A stretch of 64,000 bases of DNA from Olivibacter oleidegradans (GTDB lineage Bacteria; Bacteroidota; Bacteroidia; Sphingobacteriales; Sphingobacteriaceae). The stretch spans positions 2,980,233 through 3,044,232 of the forward strand of contig NZ_JBHLWO010000002.1 in the NCBI RefSeq assembly GCF_042432805.1. Direction: 5' to 3'. A program made the position numbers and the translations under genes. Under the pieces are notes generated by a model. It was not told where the DNA came from. It searched no databases and saw nothing but the letters and a program-made list of their open reading frames with translations. Positions 43,212 through 52,687 of the stretch are shown one piece after another (the first letter of the stretch is position 1; every line of letters begins with the position of its first letter).

Positions 43212-43246
43212 CAAAAGTACATCTATACGCTTGTTACAGTGTCAAA
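43212..43246 (-). promoter_or_regulatory. Candidate promoter of hemA
   Basis: On the minus strand TTTG (complement of 43243-43246), a 23-bp spacer and TACTTTTG (complement of 43212-43219) fit TTTG-N17-23-TAnnTTTG at its long limit. The predicted start is about 25-30 nt before the hemA ATG. Confidence 0.5.
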
Positions 43247-43330
43247 ACTTTGTCAAACACAGCTATTTAGAATGTTTTTAAATAATAGGGATTTCAAGAA
43301 TTTAGCTTCTGAGGCCCAGCATCTAATCAC

Positions 43331-43484
43331 ACCTTATACCTCACTACTTACACCTTAAACCTTAAACCTTACACCCTATACCTTAAACCTTATACCCTAT
43401 ACCTTACACCTTATACCCTATACCTTATACCCTACTCCTTACACCCTACTCCTTACACCCTACTCCTCTCTTCTCACCCTCCTC
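43331..43484. repeat. Large degenerate heptad array (ACCYTAH), 22 units
   Basis: Twenty-two consecutive 7-bp steps from 43331, mostly ACCTTAA, ACCTTAC, ACCTTAT, ACCCTAT and TCCTTAC/ACCCTAC, hold one phase throughout although the words vary. On the reverse strand it reads TARGGTN, akin to the TTAGGTG array at 29956 and superficially telomere-like. It lies between hemA and ompH and ends at the ompH terminator. Period 7 excludes coding selection. Confidence 0.92.
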
Positions 43485-43491
43485 ATAAAAC

Positions 43492-43524
43492 AAAAAAACC
43501 GTTCCTATAAATAGAAACGGTTTT
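43492..43524 (-). terminator. Intrinsic terminator of the bamA-ompH operon
   Basis: AAAACCGTT (43496-43503 with flanking A) and AACGGTTTT (43516-43524) pair, extended by CTAT/ATAG inside, 18 bp after the ompH stop; seven A on the plus strand give a T-run on the minus strand. Confidence 0.82.
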
Positions 43525-43541
43525 CCTTACCTTTAGATCAC

Positions 43542-44144
43542 TTATTTTGTTGCTGGAGTGGTAGTAGTAGGCGTCGTGGCTGCCGGTGCTACCGGTTTCG
43601 CATTTGGATCGATTCCTAACTTCGTTTTTACTGCAGCACTAATATCATCTCCTCCCTCAAAATATAAAACAGATTGTTGTGCAATATCTAAAATATAGGC
43701 ATAACCTTTTTCCTTTGCCACCGCTTGAATAGCCTTTTCTGCTTTTTCAAAAACCGGTTGGAACACCTCTTCTCTTTTCGCACCTACTTCCTGTTCTGCC
43801 TTCTGCTGCACCTCTCCCATACGTCCTTCCATCTGCTGGATTTCTGTACTTAAGGTTTGCAATTCTTTATCTACTGTTTCTTTATTAGCTTCGCTTCTGG
43901 TTTTTTGCTTGTCCATAAATGCTGTGATCTTTTTTTGACGCTCAGCATCCATTTGTTGAATCTCAGTACGTTTAGTACCTACAAAAGTTTCCAATGTTTG
44001 ATTGGCTGTTTTGTACTCCGGCATTAGAAGCAAAATCTCCTGTGAATTCACGTGTCCAATTTTTTGTTGTGCACTCACAGCGCCAACTGTTAAAAATAAT
44101 CCTGCAGCTACTAAAACCGACTTAAATAAATGTTTCATTCGCAA
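43542..44144 (-). CDS. OmpH/Skp-like periplasmic chaperone, downstream copy
   Basis: A 200-residue protein with signal peptide (about 1-25), G-H-V-N-S-Q-E-I-L after it, a long charged coiled coil (about 45-130) and the typical C-terminal Y-I-L-D sheet strand, then an extra Pro/Ala/Thr-rich tail (about 182-200). OmpH/Skp trimers hold outer-membrane proteins for BamA. It follows the other ompH (134-bp gap) and bamA in one same-strand block. The tail distinguishes it from the upstream copy. Confidence 0.88.
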   Translation of the reverse strand: MRMKHLFKSVLVAAGLFLTVGAVSAQQKIGHVNSQEILLLMPEYKTANQTLETFVGTKRTEIQQMDAERQKKITAFMDKQKTRSEANKETVDKELQTLSTEIQQMEGRMGEVQQKAEQEVGAKREEVFQPVFEKAEKAIQAVAKEKGYAYILDIAQQSVLYFEGGDDISAAVKTKLGIDPNAKPVAPAATTPTTTTPATK

Positions 44145-44278
44145 TTTTAATTTTGTTGACTCAACAGAGCCGTCTATAATTTTTGTTTAAGTTAATTACA
44201 TTTTACACAACACAATCCGTAGTAGGCAAAAGCTCAGCTACGGATTTGAAAATTGGTGCAATTTTAAGCAAGTATTCT

Positions 44279-44815
44279 CTATTTTGCAAGTGCCTCCGGT
44301 TTATAACCCAAGCGAGTGATTACATCATTGCTTTTATCCAACCTCGGATTAGAGTACAAGAATGTCACTTCACTTCCTTTATCGAGTACCACGTCTAGAT
44401 TTTGGCTTTCGGCAACCGCTTGTATGGCTTTGGAAACACGCTCTTGTATCGGCTTGATTAGTTTAAGGCGTTCCTTGTACAGATCACCTTCAAAGCCAAA
44501 AATTTTCTTTTGAAACTCTTTAGTCTCACGTTCCTTCTGCACAATCTCGTCCTCTCTTTTCTTTCTCATCTCATCGCTCAACATCACCTGATCTTGTTGA
44601 TAAGCCTTATACATTCTTTCTATGCTGCTGTATCGAGCATCCACTTCCTTTTGCCATTTTTCGGACATATCTTCCAGTTGCTTCTGCGCAGAAACATATT
44701 CCGGAATGTGCTTTAATATGTATTCACTATCTACATAAGCAAAGCGTTGAGCGAATGCAGAAGCGCCGGCAATAAATATAAAAGCTAACGTTAAGAATAT
44801 TTTTTTAGTGTTCAT
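44279..44815 (-). CDS. OmpH/Skp-like periplasmic chaperone, upstream copy
   Basis: A 178-residue Skp-like protein: signal peptide (about 1-22), R-F-A-Y-V-D-S-E-Y-I-L-K, long helical arms (about 40-120) and a closing V-V-L-D-K-G sheet segment. It acts in the periplasm on outer-membrane protein transit with the adjacent BamA. A TATATTTG word on the minus strand (complement of 44912-44919) about 97 bp upstream is a possible -7 element, though no -33 partner is evident, so read-through from bamA is also possible. Confidence 0.88.
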   Translation of the reverse strand: MNTKKIFLTLAFIFIAGASAFAQRFAYVDSEYILKHIPEYVSAQKQLEDMSEKWQKEVDARYSSIERMYKAYQQDQVMLSDEMRKKREDEIVQKERETKEFQKKIFGFEGDLYKERLKLIKPIQERVSKAIQAVAESQNLDVVLDKGSEVTFLYSNPRLDKSNDVITRLGYKPEALAK

Positions 44816-44975
44816 ATGATCATTTCTTTATGTTCTTTCAGACTCGACTTTTCAGCCAAGGTTTAACCTGACTAATCGGGATGAAAGACCTCATCTTTTC
44901 TTAATGAATGCCAAATATAATACCATTCCTATATTTTAGATATAAAATTTAACATTTTTTAGCAATTCTTTTGGC

Positions 44976-45017
44976 ATCAAGATATCAGTATCAAGACTAA
45001 AGCATCAGGTATCAGAA
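44976..45017. repeat. ATCARRW heptad array, 6 units
   Basis: Six 7-bp steps (ATCAAGA, TATCAGT, ATCAAGA, CTAAAGC, ATCAGGT, ATCAGAA), degenerate but in one phase, between bamA and ompH. A further ATCAGG follows at 45022. Confidence 0.7.
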
Positions 45018-45090
45018 CTAACATCAGGTTATTTTTCTGCTACCCTATATTATTATCTTATGTCCAGACACTTATGTCTTATATCTATTA

Positions 45091-47658
45091 TTAATTAAAC
45101 CCTCCCATCTGTTGCATAATGCTGAACGTGAATGGTTGGCGCCATTGGCTTCTATCAACCCCCGGTATAGGATCGAAGGCATGTCCATAATCAATTCCTA
45201 ATAAACCAAATATTGGAAGGAAAATGCGCGCCCCTATACCCACCGAACGACGCACCTTAAACGGATTGAAATCTTTAAAGGCATCCCAGGTATTACCCGC
45301 GTCAGCGAATCCAAGCAAGAAGACCTTCGCCTGCTCATTCATCATGACAGGGTAACGCAACTCCATCTGATAACGTGTATAAATCGGGCTACCGGAGTTT
45401 CTTGCAATTTGAATATCCTGGCTGTTTGTTTTCGTTTCCGGTATCACGTAACCATTGGCATAACCGCGCATGGCAACTACTTCAGAACCTTGTAGAAAGT
45501 CGAAGCCCATCATACCATCTCCCCCTAACTTAAAGCGCTCAAAGGCCGAGGTACCGGTAACTTTACTATAAGAGCCAATAAATCCAAATTGAGCTTGAGC
45601 TTTAAATACCAGTTTACCCACAACCGTTTGAAACCACTGCGAATCAAATTTCCATTTGTGATATTCTACCCAACGATAACGGATATGATCCGGTGCCGTA
45701 GGGTAATTGATGTTATTAAACAAAGAATAAGGAGGCGTTGCTTGTACCGTGAAGCGCAAATTCGATCCGGAGGTAGGGAAAATCGGATCGCTCAGCGAGT
45801 TCCGGCTTATCTCTTGCGTTAAGTTAATATTATAAGATGTACCATTTCTAAACAGGAAGTAAGCATCGTAATTACGCAACTTATATTGTTGTAAGTTTAA
45901 CGAATAGTTTACCTGAAAATAATAGTCGGGCCATTTTAAACGCTTACCTAAGCTAACCGTTACACCGTTCATCCGGATTTTGGGGGTACTCTCCGTAACG
46001 TTCTCGCGGCCGGTATAATAATCGTAACCGCCATAGGCCGACATAGAAGTAAAGGCACTTATACCAAAATAAATCGGTTTCTTCCCCCCTAGCCAAGGTT
46101 CAGAAAAAGAGAAACTATAGGATTGATACGATTTACCACTCGTTTGGCCTCTCAAGCTTAGCTTTTGCCCGTCTCCACGAGGAAGCGGTTTCCAAGCTTT
46201 TTTATTAAATAGATTTTTGGTAGAGAAGTTATTGAACGTTAAACCTAAGGTACCGATAATACGTCCCGCTCCGAAACCTCCAGACAATTCCACTTGATCG
46301 GAAGGTTTTTCAGCCACCGTATATTCAATATCGACCGTTCCATCGGCTGGGTTTGGCTTCGGCACCGGTGAAGTCTTGGATTCGTCAAAATTACCTAAGG
46401 TGGCAATTTCACGGATATCCCGCATGATATTCGTCTTGGAGAATTTTTGTCCCGGTTTCGTTTGTAATTGACGCCGAACCACTTTATCGTTTGTCACGTC
46501 GTTTCCTTTTAGCACAATCCGATTGACATCATACTGTGGTCCTTCATACATACGCATTTCCAAATCAATGGTATCCCCATAGATTTTTGTCTGCACAGGA
46601 TCTACCTGGAAGGTCAAATAACCATCATCCATATAATAGGCAGAAACATCGGCTCCTGTTTTGGATGGGCCTAACAATTTGGTATTCAATTTCTCTTCAC
46701 TGAATACCTCTCCCTTTTCTATCCCCAAGATCTTGCTAAGTGTTTCGTCGGTATATTTTGCGTTACCCGACCAGGTTATGTCACCAAAGTAATACTTTGG
46801 CCCTTCATACACATCAATGTCAATGCGAACATTTTTTCGATTCAACTGGGTAACAGAATCCCGAACAATGGTTGCATCGCGATAACCTTTACTGCGCATC
46901 TTCGAAATAAGCGCCTCTTTACCCTCAGCATATTTTTCATAGTTAAATTTACCGGGGCCCCAAAACCGCCACCACCTCTTTTGCTTCACTTTTTTCAGGT
47001 ATTTATGCATTTTCGCATCGGAAAATTCTTTATTACCGGTGAAGTTAATTTCTTTCGCTTTTACTTTTTTATTTTTCTTAACTGCGACTTTTAGAATTTG
47101 GTTATTTGCTTCTGTTGTATCTTTTACTTGCGAAATGTTAATATCAGGATATAAATAGCCCTTTTCCCTAAGGTAACGTTTAATCGTATTTCGGGTGGTA
47201 TTCAGTAAGTTTTCGTTAATGATTTTCCCCGTATTTTCGTTTAGTCGCTTTCTAACCTCCTCTGTTTGACTTTTACTCAAACCATCCAGGTCGATACGCG
47301 TTAAACGCGGTCGTTCTACCACGTCAATATTAAAAAATACTGTATCACCCCGAACCTGGTCTATGGTAAGTTCAATATTATCAAAAAGCCCTTGCGACCA
47401 TAGGTTCTTGATTGCGTTGGAAGTTGCTTCTCCGGGTACTTCAATACGATCACCGACAGAAAGTTTCGAAATCGTCAATAATACATCGTTATCTAAAAAC
47501 TTAGTACCACTTATTGTAACACCTCCAATAATATAATCCTTTGGATTCAGGTAGCCAGACCCACCCGTTTGCCTAGACGAATTACCTACTCGAAGTTGTG
47601 CTGAAGCAATTTGCGCTCCTATCAAACAAAAACCTATTAAAAGAAAAAGTCGCTTCAT
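45091..47658 (-). CDS. bamA: Outer-membrane protein assembly factor BamA
   Basis: An 855-residue BamA: signal peptide (about 1-20), five POTRA domains (about 40-430; the G-x-x-D-A-x-I and Y-F-G-x-I-x-W-x-G-N-x-x-Y-x-D motifs visible), then the Omp85 barrel with a lid-loop motif V-R-G-Y-type (M-R-G-Y near 730) and C-terminal F-T-F-S-I. It inserts beta-barrel proteins into the outer membrane. It is followed by two ompH genes and preceded by uppS (117-bp gap). Confidence 0.96.
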   Translation of the reverse strand: MKRLFLLIGFCLIGAQIASAQLRVGNSSRQTGGSGYLNPKDYIIGGVTISGTKFLDNDVLLTISKLSVGDRIEVPGEATSNAIKNLWSQGLFDNIELTIDQVRGDTVFFNIDVVERPRLTRIDLDGLSKSQTEEVRKRLNENTGKIINENLLNTTRNTIKRYLREKGYLYPDINISQVKDTTEANNQILKVAVKKNKKVKAKEINFTGNKEFSDAKMHKYLKKVKQKRWWRFWGPGKFNYEKYAEGKEALISKMRSKGYRDATIVRDSVTQLNRKNVRIDIDVYEGPKYYFGDITWSGNAKYTDETLSKILGIEKGEVFSEEKLNTKLLGPSKTGADVSAYYMDDGYLTFQVDPVQTKIYGDTIDLEMRMYEGPQYDVNRIVLKGNDVTNDKVVRRQLQTKPGQKFSKTNIMRDIREIATLGNFDESKTSPVPKPNPADGTVDIEYTVAEKPSDQVELSGGFGAGRIIGTLGLTFNNFSTKNLFNKKAWKPLPRGDGQKLSLRGQTSGKSYQSYSFSFSEPWLGGKKPIYFGISAFTSMSAYGGYDYYTGRENVTESTPKIRMNGVTVSLGKRLKWPDYYFQVNYSLNLQQYKLRNYDAYFLFRNGTSYNINLTQEISRNSLSDPIFPTSGSNLRFTVQATPPYSLFNNINYPTAPDHIRYRWVEYHKWKFDSQWFQTVVGKLVFKAQAQFGFIGSYSKVTGTSAFERFKLGGDGMMGFDFLQGSEVVAMRGYANGYVIPETKTNSQDIQIARNSGSPIYTRYQMELRYPVMMNEQAKVFLLGFADAGNTWDAFKDFNPFKVRRSVGIGARIFLPIFGLLGIDYGHAFDPIPGVDRSQWRQPFTFSIMQQMGGFN

Positions 47659-47775
47659 TGAATTTATTTATCGCCGCTAAAGTAAAATAAACAGTTGTTA
47701 ATTTTTGTTAAACTATTTTTTTTCAAATTTTGAACGTTAGCTTTTGATATTTTGATATATATAAAGTTAAAATAC

Positions 47776-48516
47776 TTATTTTAATTGTTCGCTGGTTAAG
47801 CCGAATCTGCGCTCTCGATTTTGAAACTCAACAATAGCGGCATACAGGTCATCCCTTCTAAAATCCGGCCATAATTTACTGGTAAAATACAATTCAGCGT
47901 AAGCTAATTGCCATAGTAAGTAATTACTGATGCGCTGTTCTCCGCTTGTGCGGATCATAAGTTCGGGATCAGGTAGAGGATAAGAATTAAGATGCTGAGC
48001 AAACAGGGCTTCGTCGATATCGTCAGCTTTCAATAAACCCTGTTGAACAGACTGTGCTATTTTTTTTGCTGCGTCTGCAATCTCCCAGCGGGAACTGTAG
48101 CTCAAGGCCAGCGTCAACGTACATTTGGTATTGGACGCCGTTTCTTCCATACACTGTTTCAAGTGCGCTAACGCTTTAGCAGGCAACAGATCGAGATTTC
48201 CGATCGCGTTTAGCTTCACGCCATTTGCCATCAATCGTTTTGTTTCTTTACCAATTGAAGACACTAACAACTCCATAAGGGCGGCCACCTCCAATTTCGG
48301 GCGGTTCCAGTTTTCAGCAGAAAATGTATATAGGGTTAAATAAGGCACACCGATTTCCACAGCACCTTCTAAAACATCTCGCACCGAGTCCACACCACGT
48401 TTATGGCCAAACACTCTCAACTTACCGCGTTCTTTTGCCCAGCGTCCATTTCCATCCATAATGATGGCTATATGTCGCGGCAACTTACTGCGATCTATCA
48501 GTTCAACATTAGTCAT
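47776..48516 (-). CDS. uppS: Isoprenyl transferase (undecaprenyl diphosphate synthase)
   Basis: A 246-residue cis-prenyltransferase with I-M-D21-G-N-G-R-W-A, G-H-K-R-G, T-L-Y-T-F-S-x-E-N-W-x-R-P and D-P-E-L-M-I-R-T-S-G-E-x-R-I-S-N-Y-L-L-W-Q motifs. It makes the C55 lipid carrier for peptidoglycan and surface glycans in the cytoplasm. It lies 6 bp after the DUF6089 gene, so the two are translated from one message. Confidence 0.97.
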   Translation of the reverse strand: MTNVELIDRSKLPRHIAIIMDGNGRWAKERGKLRVFGHKRGVDSVRDVLEGAVEIGVPYLTLYTFSAENWNRPKLEVAALMELLVSSIGKETKRLMANGVKLNAIGNLDLLPAKALAHLKQCMEETASNTKCTLTLALSYSSRWEIADAAKKIAQSVQQGLLKADDIDEALFAQHLNSYPLPDPELMIRTSGEQRISNYLLWQLAYAELYFTSKLWPDFRRDDLYAAIVEFQNRERRFGLTSEQLK

Positions 48517-48522
48517 CGTAAG

Positions 48523-49338
48523 CTAATTCTTCTTTATATAAACAGGACATCCTGCCCTAAATATCGCATATGTTACCGTAAAGGTGGCTAACATATACGT
48601 GTCTTTTTGTCGGCCATCACCTCGCTGCGTTCCCACGAGCATTTGCTGCGATGGATCAATAAAATACAGCCGTTGATTGAGCTCTTCATCCCCCAACCTG
48701 TTTCTTCCCGGCACCCAATCAAATCCATTTATGTAATCTCCACTTATATCATCTATGTAATCGGTAAATGCTATGCGATATCCCAACTCCACTCCAATTG
48801 TCCAGGGCCCGCGCAGATTATAACGAAACCCTACGCCAAAGGGAATACTAAGCGCATACCTTTTGTAATCAACACCTTCCGTTTGATAATCGTGTAGATT
48901 TACTAATTCTCCGTCAAAATTATAGTTCTTTGGCTGAAAATGAAAACCTCCAATACCCGCAAACAGATAAGGAGTATAAGAAACCCGACCATATGACGGT
49001 TCAAATTTAAAAAAATTAAACTCACCTACTAGCGATGCCTCATATATTGGTGATTTAAAATACAGTTGCTGCTGTCTTACAAATTCGTTGGAATTGGAAG
49101 CTCCATCACCCTGTGTATTGGCGCGAAGAAAATTAAACCGCACTGCCCAATTTCTGCTTAGGTTTTTTCTCACGAGTAAACCAAGCGTCCAGTCATTTAA
49201 CTTAAGCGGATTAGTAGGATTCAATTCTCCCATATAACCTGACATGCCCCCACTAAGCCCAAACTCCCAGTCCTGAGATCTTCCTACATTTGTCACAAGA
49301 AGCATAACCGCAACTAGCAGCGATGTATTTTTTAGCAT
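48523..49338 (-). CDS. DUF6089-type outer-membrane beta-barrel protein
   Basis: A 271-residue protein from the ATG at 49338; an earlier in-frame ATG adds three residues. Signal peptide (about 1-23), then alternating strands: E-F-G-L-S-G-G-M-S-G-Y-M-G-E-L-N-P, P-Y-L-F-A-G-I-G-G-F-H-F-x-P, and G-V-G-F-R-Y-N. This matches the DUF6089 barrel proteins found next to uppS and bamA across Bacteroidota. It probably sits in the outer membrane; its role is unknown. Confidence 0.85.
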   Translation of the reverse strand: MLKNTSLLVAVMLLVTNVGRSQDWEFGLSGGMSGYMGELNPTNPLKLNDWTLGLLVRKNLSRNWAVRFNFLRANTQGDGASNSNEFVRQQQLYFKSPIYEASLVGEFNFFKFEPSYGRVSYTPYLFAGIGGFHFQPKNYNFDGELVNLHDYQTEGVDYKRYALSIPFGVGFRYNLRGPWTIGVELGYRIAFTDYIDDISGDYINGFDWVPGRNRLGDEELNQRLYFIDPSQQMLVGTQRGDGRQKDTYMLATFTVTYAIFRAGCPVYIKKN

Positions 49339-49552
49339 AACGTGCATGCATCTCCAATAAAGGTGGTAAAGATAAGAGAAATTTTATATAAGCGGTTAGG
49401 TTTTAGCTATTAGTTATTGAGTGGTTATTAGTTATTGAGTGGTCCATGACATCTTCAGTCTTCGGCAATCGGCACTGCCTGTTTTAGTTACCCATGGTAC
49501 TTATTCCCCATTGGCTCATTAACCGGCTGTCAGCTTTCGTTCGCATTGGACC

Positions 49553-49566
49553 CTCATTATCACATT
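49553..49566. repeat. Partial copy of dispersed intergenic word
   Basis: CTCATTATCACATT here is the reverse complement of a stretch present in copies 2 and 3 of the 107-bp repeat (63757 onward). The same gap also has an ATTGGCTCATTA word at 49510 and a repeated TTAGTTATTGAGTGG word at 49410-49442. Confidence 0.5.
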
Positions 49567-49624
49567 AGTAATTATCATATTGACTAATTAATAAGTTTCT
49601 TACTCAACTACGTTACTATTTTCA

Positions 49625-50515
49625 CTAATAGTTCCTCGTGTCCAGCCCCCACAAAAGTTTATGGCGTATGGTACTAAAAAAACTTTCTTGCTTTAGCCGA
49701 ATCAGATTAACAGCATAATCGGCCTTCCGTATATGGATCGCTGTCCCGGTATTGACCGTTTCAGTTGTTGAATCATAAGAAAACAAAAAAGAGTCGCTTC
49801 TGCTTTCGACTTCGATACGGATCGTGCTACTGTCTGATACCACGATAGGTCTGACATTTAGGTTATGAGGTGAAATAGGTGTAATGATAAAGTTTCCCGA
49901 GCCGGGCATTACAATTGGCCCACCGCAGCTCAATGAATATGCAGTAGAACCCGTCGGGGTCGCGATGATAAGTCCATCCGCCCAATAAGCATTTAACAGT
50001 TCGTTATTTACATAAGCATGAACCGTTATCATAGCAGAGCTATCTTTTTTAATGATTGTAATATCATTTAAAGCAAAAGCTAATTGCCTCGCATCCGGTT
50101 CCGGCCCATTACCTTTATAGGTAGCGAGCAAGACCCTCTTTTCGATATCATAATTCCCGCTAAGCAGTTGGGCAAGCGCATGTTCAATTTTGTCTTTATT
50201 GATACTTGCCAAAAAACCAAGTCGCCCAAAATTTATACCGGTCACCGGAATACCGCTATCACCGATAATGGAAACGGCTGCCAACATGGTTCCGTCACCG
50301 CCAAGGCTCAACATAAACCGGGTATCACCGGGAAGGTCTGTATAAGAATAAAAGGAGTGGGTTTCCTTCCTCCAAGCTATTTTATCGGCTAAAAATTCAT
50401 TGAAAGGTTGATATACCCATATTTCGATATCTTCTGCTGCTAAAAGATCGAACAACGCTTGTACATATTGAATGACAGCATTCTGAAACTCTCTTCCGTA
50501 TATAGCTATTTTCAT
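49625..50515 (-). CDS. nadK: NAD kinase
   Basis: A 296-residue NAD kinase with G72-G-D-G-T-M-L, F-G-R-L-G-F-L-A, N-D-I-x-I, D-G-L-I-I-A-T-P-T-G-S-T-A-Y-S and the later G-G-P-I-V motifs. It phosphorylates NAD to NADP, the cell's source of NADP. Length is normal. It lies 88 bp after the CBS-domain gene on the same strand and begins the run leading to DUF6089, uppS and bamA, separated by a 286-bp gap. Confidence 0.97.
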   Translation of the reverse strand: MKIAIYGREFQNAVIQYVQALFDLLAAEDIEIWVYQPFNEFLADKIAWRKETHSFYSYTDLPGDTRFMLSLGGDGTMLAAVSIIGDSGIPVTGINFGRLGFLASINKDKIEHALAQLLSGNYDIEKRVLLATYKGNGPEPDARQLAFALNDITIIKKDSSAMITVHAYVNNELLNAYWADGLIIATPTGSTAYSLSCGGPIVMPGSGNFIITPISPHNLNVRPIVVSDSSTIRIEVESRSDSFLFSYDSTTETVNTGTAIHIRKADYAVNLIRLKQESFFSTIRHKLLWGLDTRNY

Positions 50516-50603
50516 TAAAATAATTTATTCTTAACGGAGATGAAGCTTTGATCGCATGAGGCGGTCGGCTGTGTCATATCGTCTGTCTGTTTCATCCGTA
50601 AAA

Positions 50604-51269
50604 TCATAAATCCAGGTACCTCATTAACTGATCATACCGATCCCGGGTAGAGTCGTAGCCTCTCTTATCATTATAAATTCCCTTGACGATATAATCGTGC
50701 CTTAAAAACGCTGCCACAATAGAAGATATATCCGTTCTATTTAATTTCAATGTGATTTCAAGCCGCGTTGAGTCAGGAAAGCTTCTGACACTTGAACTGA
50801 GAATCTGGGTATTATCTGATTCGATAATTTGTGATATATGGGACAATGAGTTATCTCTATTTCCTATTTCCAACACAATGATTCCGCCTTCTGCATCGGA
50901 CGCCATGTTTTCTGCCAGGAAATCTGTTAGATTTTTCAACGTAATCACACCTTTGTACTGCTGTTGTTCATCCACAATCGGCAATATATCTAAGCTATGT
51001 GCATGAAAAAGACGTAGCGCGTCATAAACGTGTTGATTTTCGAAGGCAAAAATCAGTTTTAAGGCATGCTTGGATGCAACCGCTTCCAAGCGCATCTCTC
51101 CCACATGCTCCAAAAGATCATCTTCAATAACCAAACCCAAGTAAGCGTTATTCTGCACTACAGGAAGTTGCGACACTTTATATTCAGTCATTCTATCCAA
51201 AAGAAATTGTAAGGTATCTTCCGGGCGGACTGGAAATATGTCGTTTTTTATGATTTCACCTGTAGTCAT
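50604..51269 (-). CDS. CBS-domain pair protein
   Basis: A 221-residue protein with two CBS domains (about 1-60 and 75-135; V-S-Q-L-P-V-V and S-L-D-I-L-P-I-V cores) and a C-terminal ACT-like regulatory half (about 140-215). CBS pairs bind adenosine nucleotides such as AMP, ATP or SAM. Its place directly before nadK recurs in Bacteroidota; a nucleotide-sensing role in NADP supply is possible but unproven. Confidence 0.85.
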   Translation of the reverse strand: MTTGEIIKNDIFPVRPEDTLQFLLDRMTEYKVSQLPVVQNNAYLGLVIEDDLLEHVGEMRLEAVASKHALKLIFAFENQHVYDALRLFHAHSLDILPIVDEQQQYKGVITLKNLTDFLAENMASDAEGGIIVLEIGNRDNSLSHISQIIESDNTQILSSSVRSFPDSTRLEITLKLNRTDISSIVAAFLRHDYIVKGIYNDKRGYDSTRDRYDQLMRYLDL

Positions 51270-51411
51270 CGTTGCTTTTACTTTTTTAGTTAATCGGGTA
51301 ATGAGTGCTGCAATTTCTCATCGCGCGAGTCATCAATAACTATTTATATATACGATAAAAACAACGTTTGGTTTAATCCCTTATCAAAAAAGAGGTCTTT
51401 TTTGATAATAC

Positions 51412-52173
51412 CTATGCATCCAGTTTATTCAAAAATGCTTTTAAGTGTTGATTAAACTGCAAAGGTTGTTCCATCATTGGAGCATGGCCACACTGATCGA
51501 TCCAGGTCAATTCAGCATTGGGCAGTTTTTCTAAAAATTCCTCAGCTACTTCCGGCGGCGTAATTTTATCATTTTTCCCCCAAATTAAGCCTACTCGGAT
51601 TTTAATATTTGGCAATTCCTTGGCCATATTATGCCGAATTGCCGATTTAGCCATAGCGATTGTTTTAATGACTCGCTCTTTATTATTTACGGTTTCGAAA
51701 ACTTCATCTACTAGTTCCTTAGTAGCTATTTTTGGATCGTAAAAGGTAAACTCTACCTTTTCCTTTATATAATCGTAGCTTTCCCTTCTGGGAAATGAGC
51801 CGCCAAATGAATTTTCATATAATCCTGAGCTTCCCGTCAATACCAGCGCTTTCACTTTATTTTGGTGCTCCGCGACATACATGAGAGCCACATGGCCTCC
51901 TAAAGAATTACCGATTAGTACAAAATTGTTTAACTTGAGGTGGTTAACAAATTTTTCAAACCATTTTGTTAAACTTTTAACACCCGTTGAGATTATCGGC
52001 ATATCGTATATCGGCAACATGGGGATGATCACTCTATGGGTCTCTTTCAATTCGCTAACTGTATCTTCCCAGTTACTTAAGGCTCCCATTAAACCATGGA
52101 GCATAAGCACCACTTCTCCTGTACCTTCATCTATATATTTAAAACCCTTATCTTCCTTAATGGTCAACTCCAT
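51412..52173 (-). CDS. Alpha/beta-hydrolase
   Basis: A 253-residue hydrolase started at the ATG at 52173; the longer in-frame start adds residues foreign to the fold. The oxyanion motif L-H-G-L-M-G (25-30), nucleophile Ser90 in G-N-S-L-G-G, late Asp in W-G-K-N-D-K-I and His in Q-C-G-H-A-P-M are in order. It should hydrolyse an ester or similar bond in the cytoplasm; no signal peptide. Substrate unknown. It follows the YqeY gene by 58 bp. Confidence 0.87.
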   Translation of the reverse strand: MELTIKEDKGFKYIDEGTGEVVLMLHGLMGALSNWEDTVSELKETHRVIIPMLPIYDMPIISTGVKSLTKWFEKFVNHLKLNNFVLIGNSLGGHVALMYVAEHQNKVKALVLTGSSGLYENSFGGSFPRRESYDYIKEKVEFTFYDPKIATKELVDEVFETVNNKERVIKTIAMAKSAIRHNMAKELPNIKIRVGLIWGKNDKITPPEVAEEFLEKLPNAELTWIDQCGHAPMMEQPLQFNQHLKAFLNKLDA

Positions 52174-52231
52174 ATAATAATTCCTAGTATCTATATAACT
52201 TTTGATGAAATGCAATCATATTTAGCACCTC

Positions 52232-52687
52232 CTATAAGGCACTTAACTGCTCCTTAACTACTTCTGCTATCGTCTTTCCATCAGCTTTGCCTGCTAAACG
52301 CTGATTAATAAGGCCCATTACTTTACCCATATCTTTGACGCTTGTTGCACCCACCTCTTGTATTACACGTTGTACCTCTGCAACGATCTCTTCCCTACTG
52401 AGCTGTTTGGGTAAGTATTCTTCTATAACGTCCTGTTCTTCTTTTTCTATTTGATAAAGATCCTGTCTGTTTTGTTGCAAATAAATCTCAGCAGATTCTT
52501 TGCGCTGCTTAACGAGTTTTTGTAGGACTTTTACCTCTGTTTCCTCTGTTAACGTTTCGGTTGCTCCTTTTTCTGTCTTCGCTAGTAAAAGAGCAGATTT
52601 AATTGCTCTCAATCCTCTCAACCGAGCCTCGTCTTTGGCTAACATAGCCGCTTTAATATCCTGATTTATCGTGTTCTCAAGAGCCAT
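52232..52687 (-). CDS. GatB/YqeY domain protein
   Basis: A 151-residue YqeY-type protein with K-A-A-M-L-A-K-D near the N-terminus, L-R-A-I-K-S-A-L, K-Q-R-K-E-S-A-E-I-Y, E-Y-L-P-K-Q-L and G-K-V-M-G-L-I-N-Q-R-L-A-G-K-A-D-G at the end. The C-terminal helical domain is the one that binds tRNA in GatB amidotransferase, but stand-alone YqeY has no proven activity. The start at 52687 avoids an upstream in-frame Met. Confidence 0.9.
   Translation of the reverse strand: MALENTINQDIKAAMLAKDEARLRGLRAIKSALLLAKTEKGATETLTEETEVKVLQKLVKQRKESAEIYLQQNRQDLYQIEKEEQDVIEEYLPKQLSREEIVAEVQRVIQEVGATSVKDMGKVMGLINQRLAGKADGKTIAEVVKEQLSAL

Noticed and set aside
43331..43484. Telomere-like or CRISPR-like array
   Set aside because: TARGGTN resembles telomere words, but it is internal, degenerate and beside normal genes; there are no spacers. 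It fits a heptad short tandem repeat.
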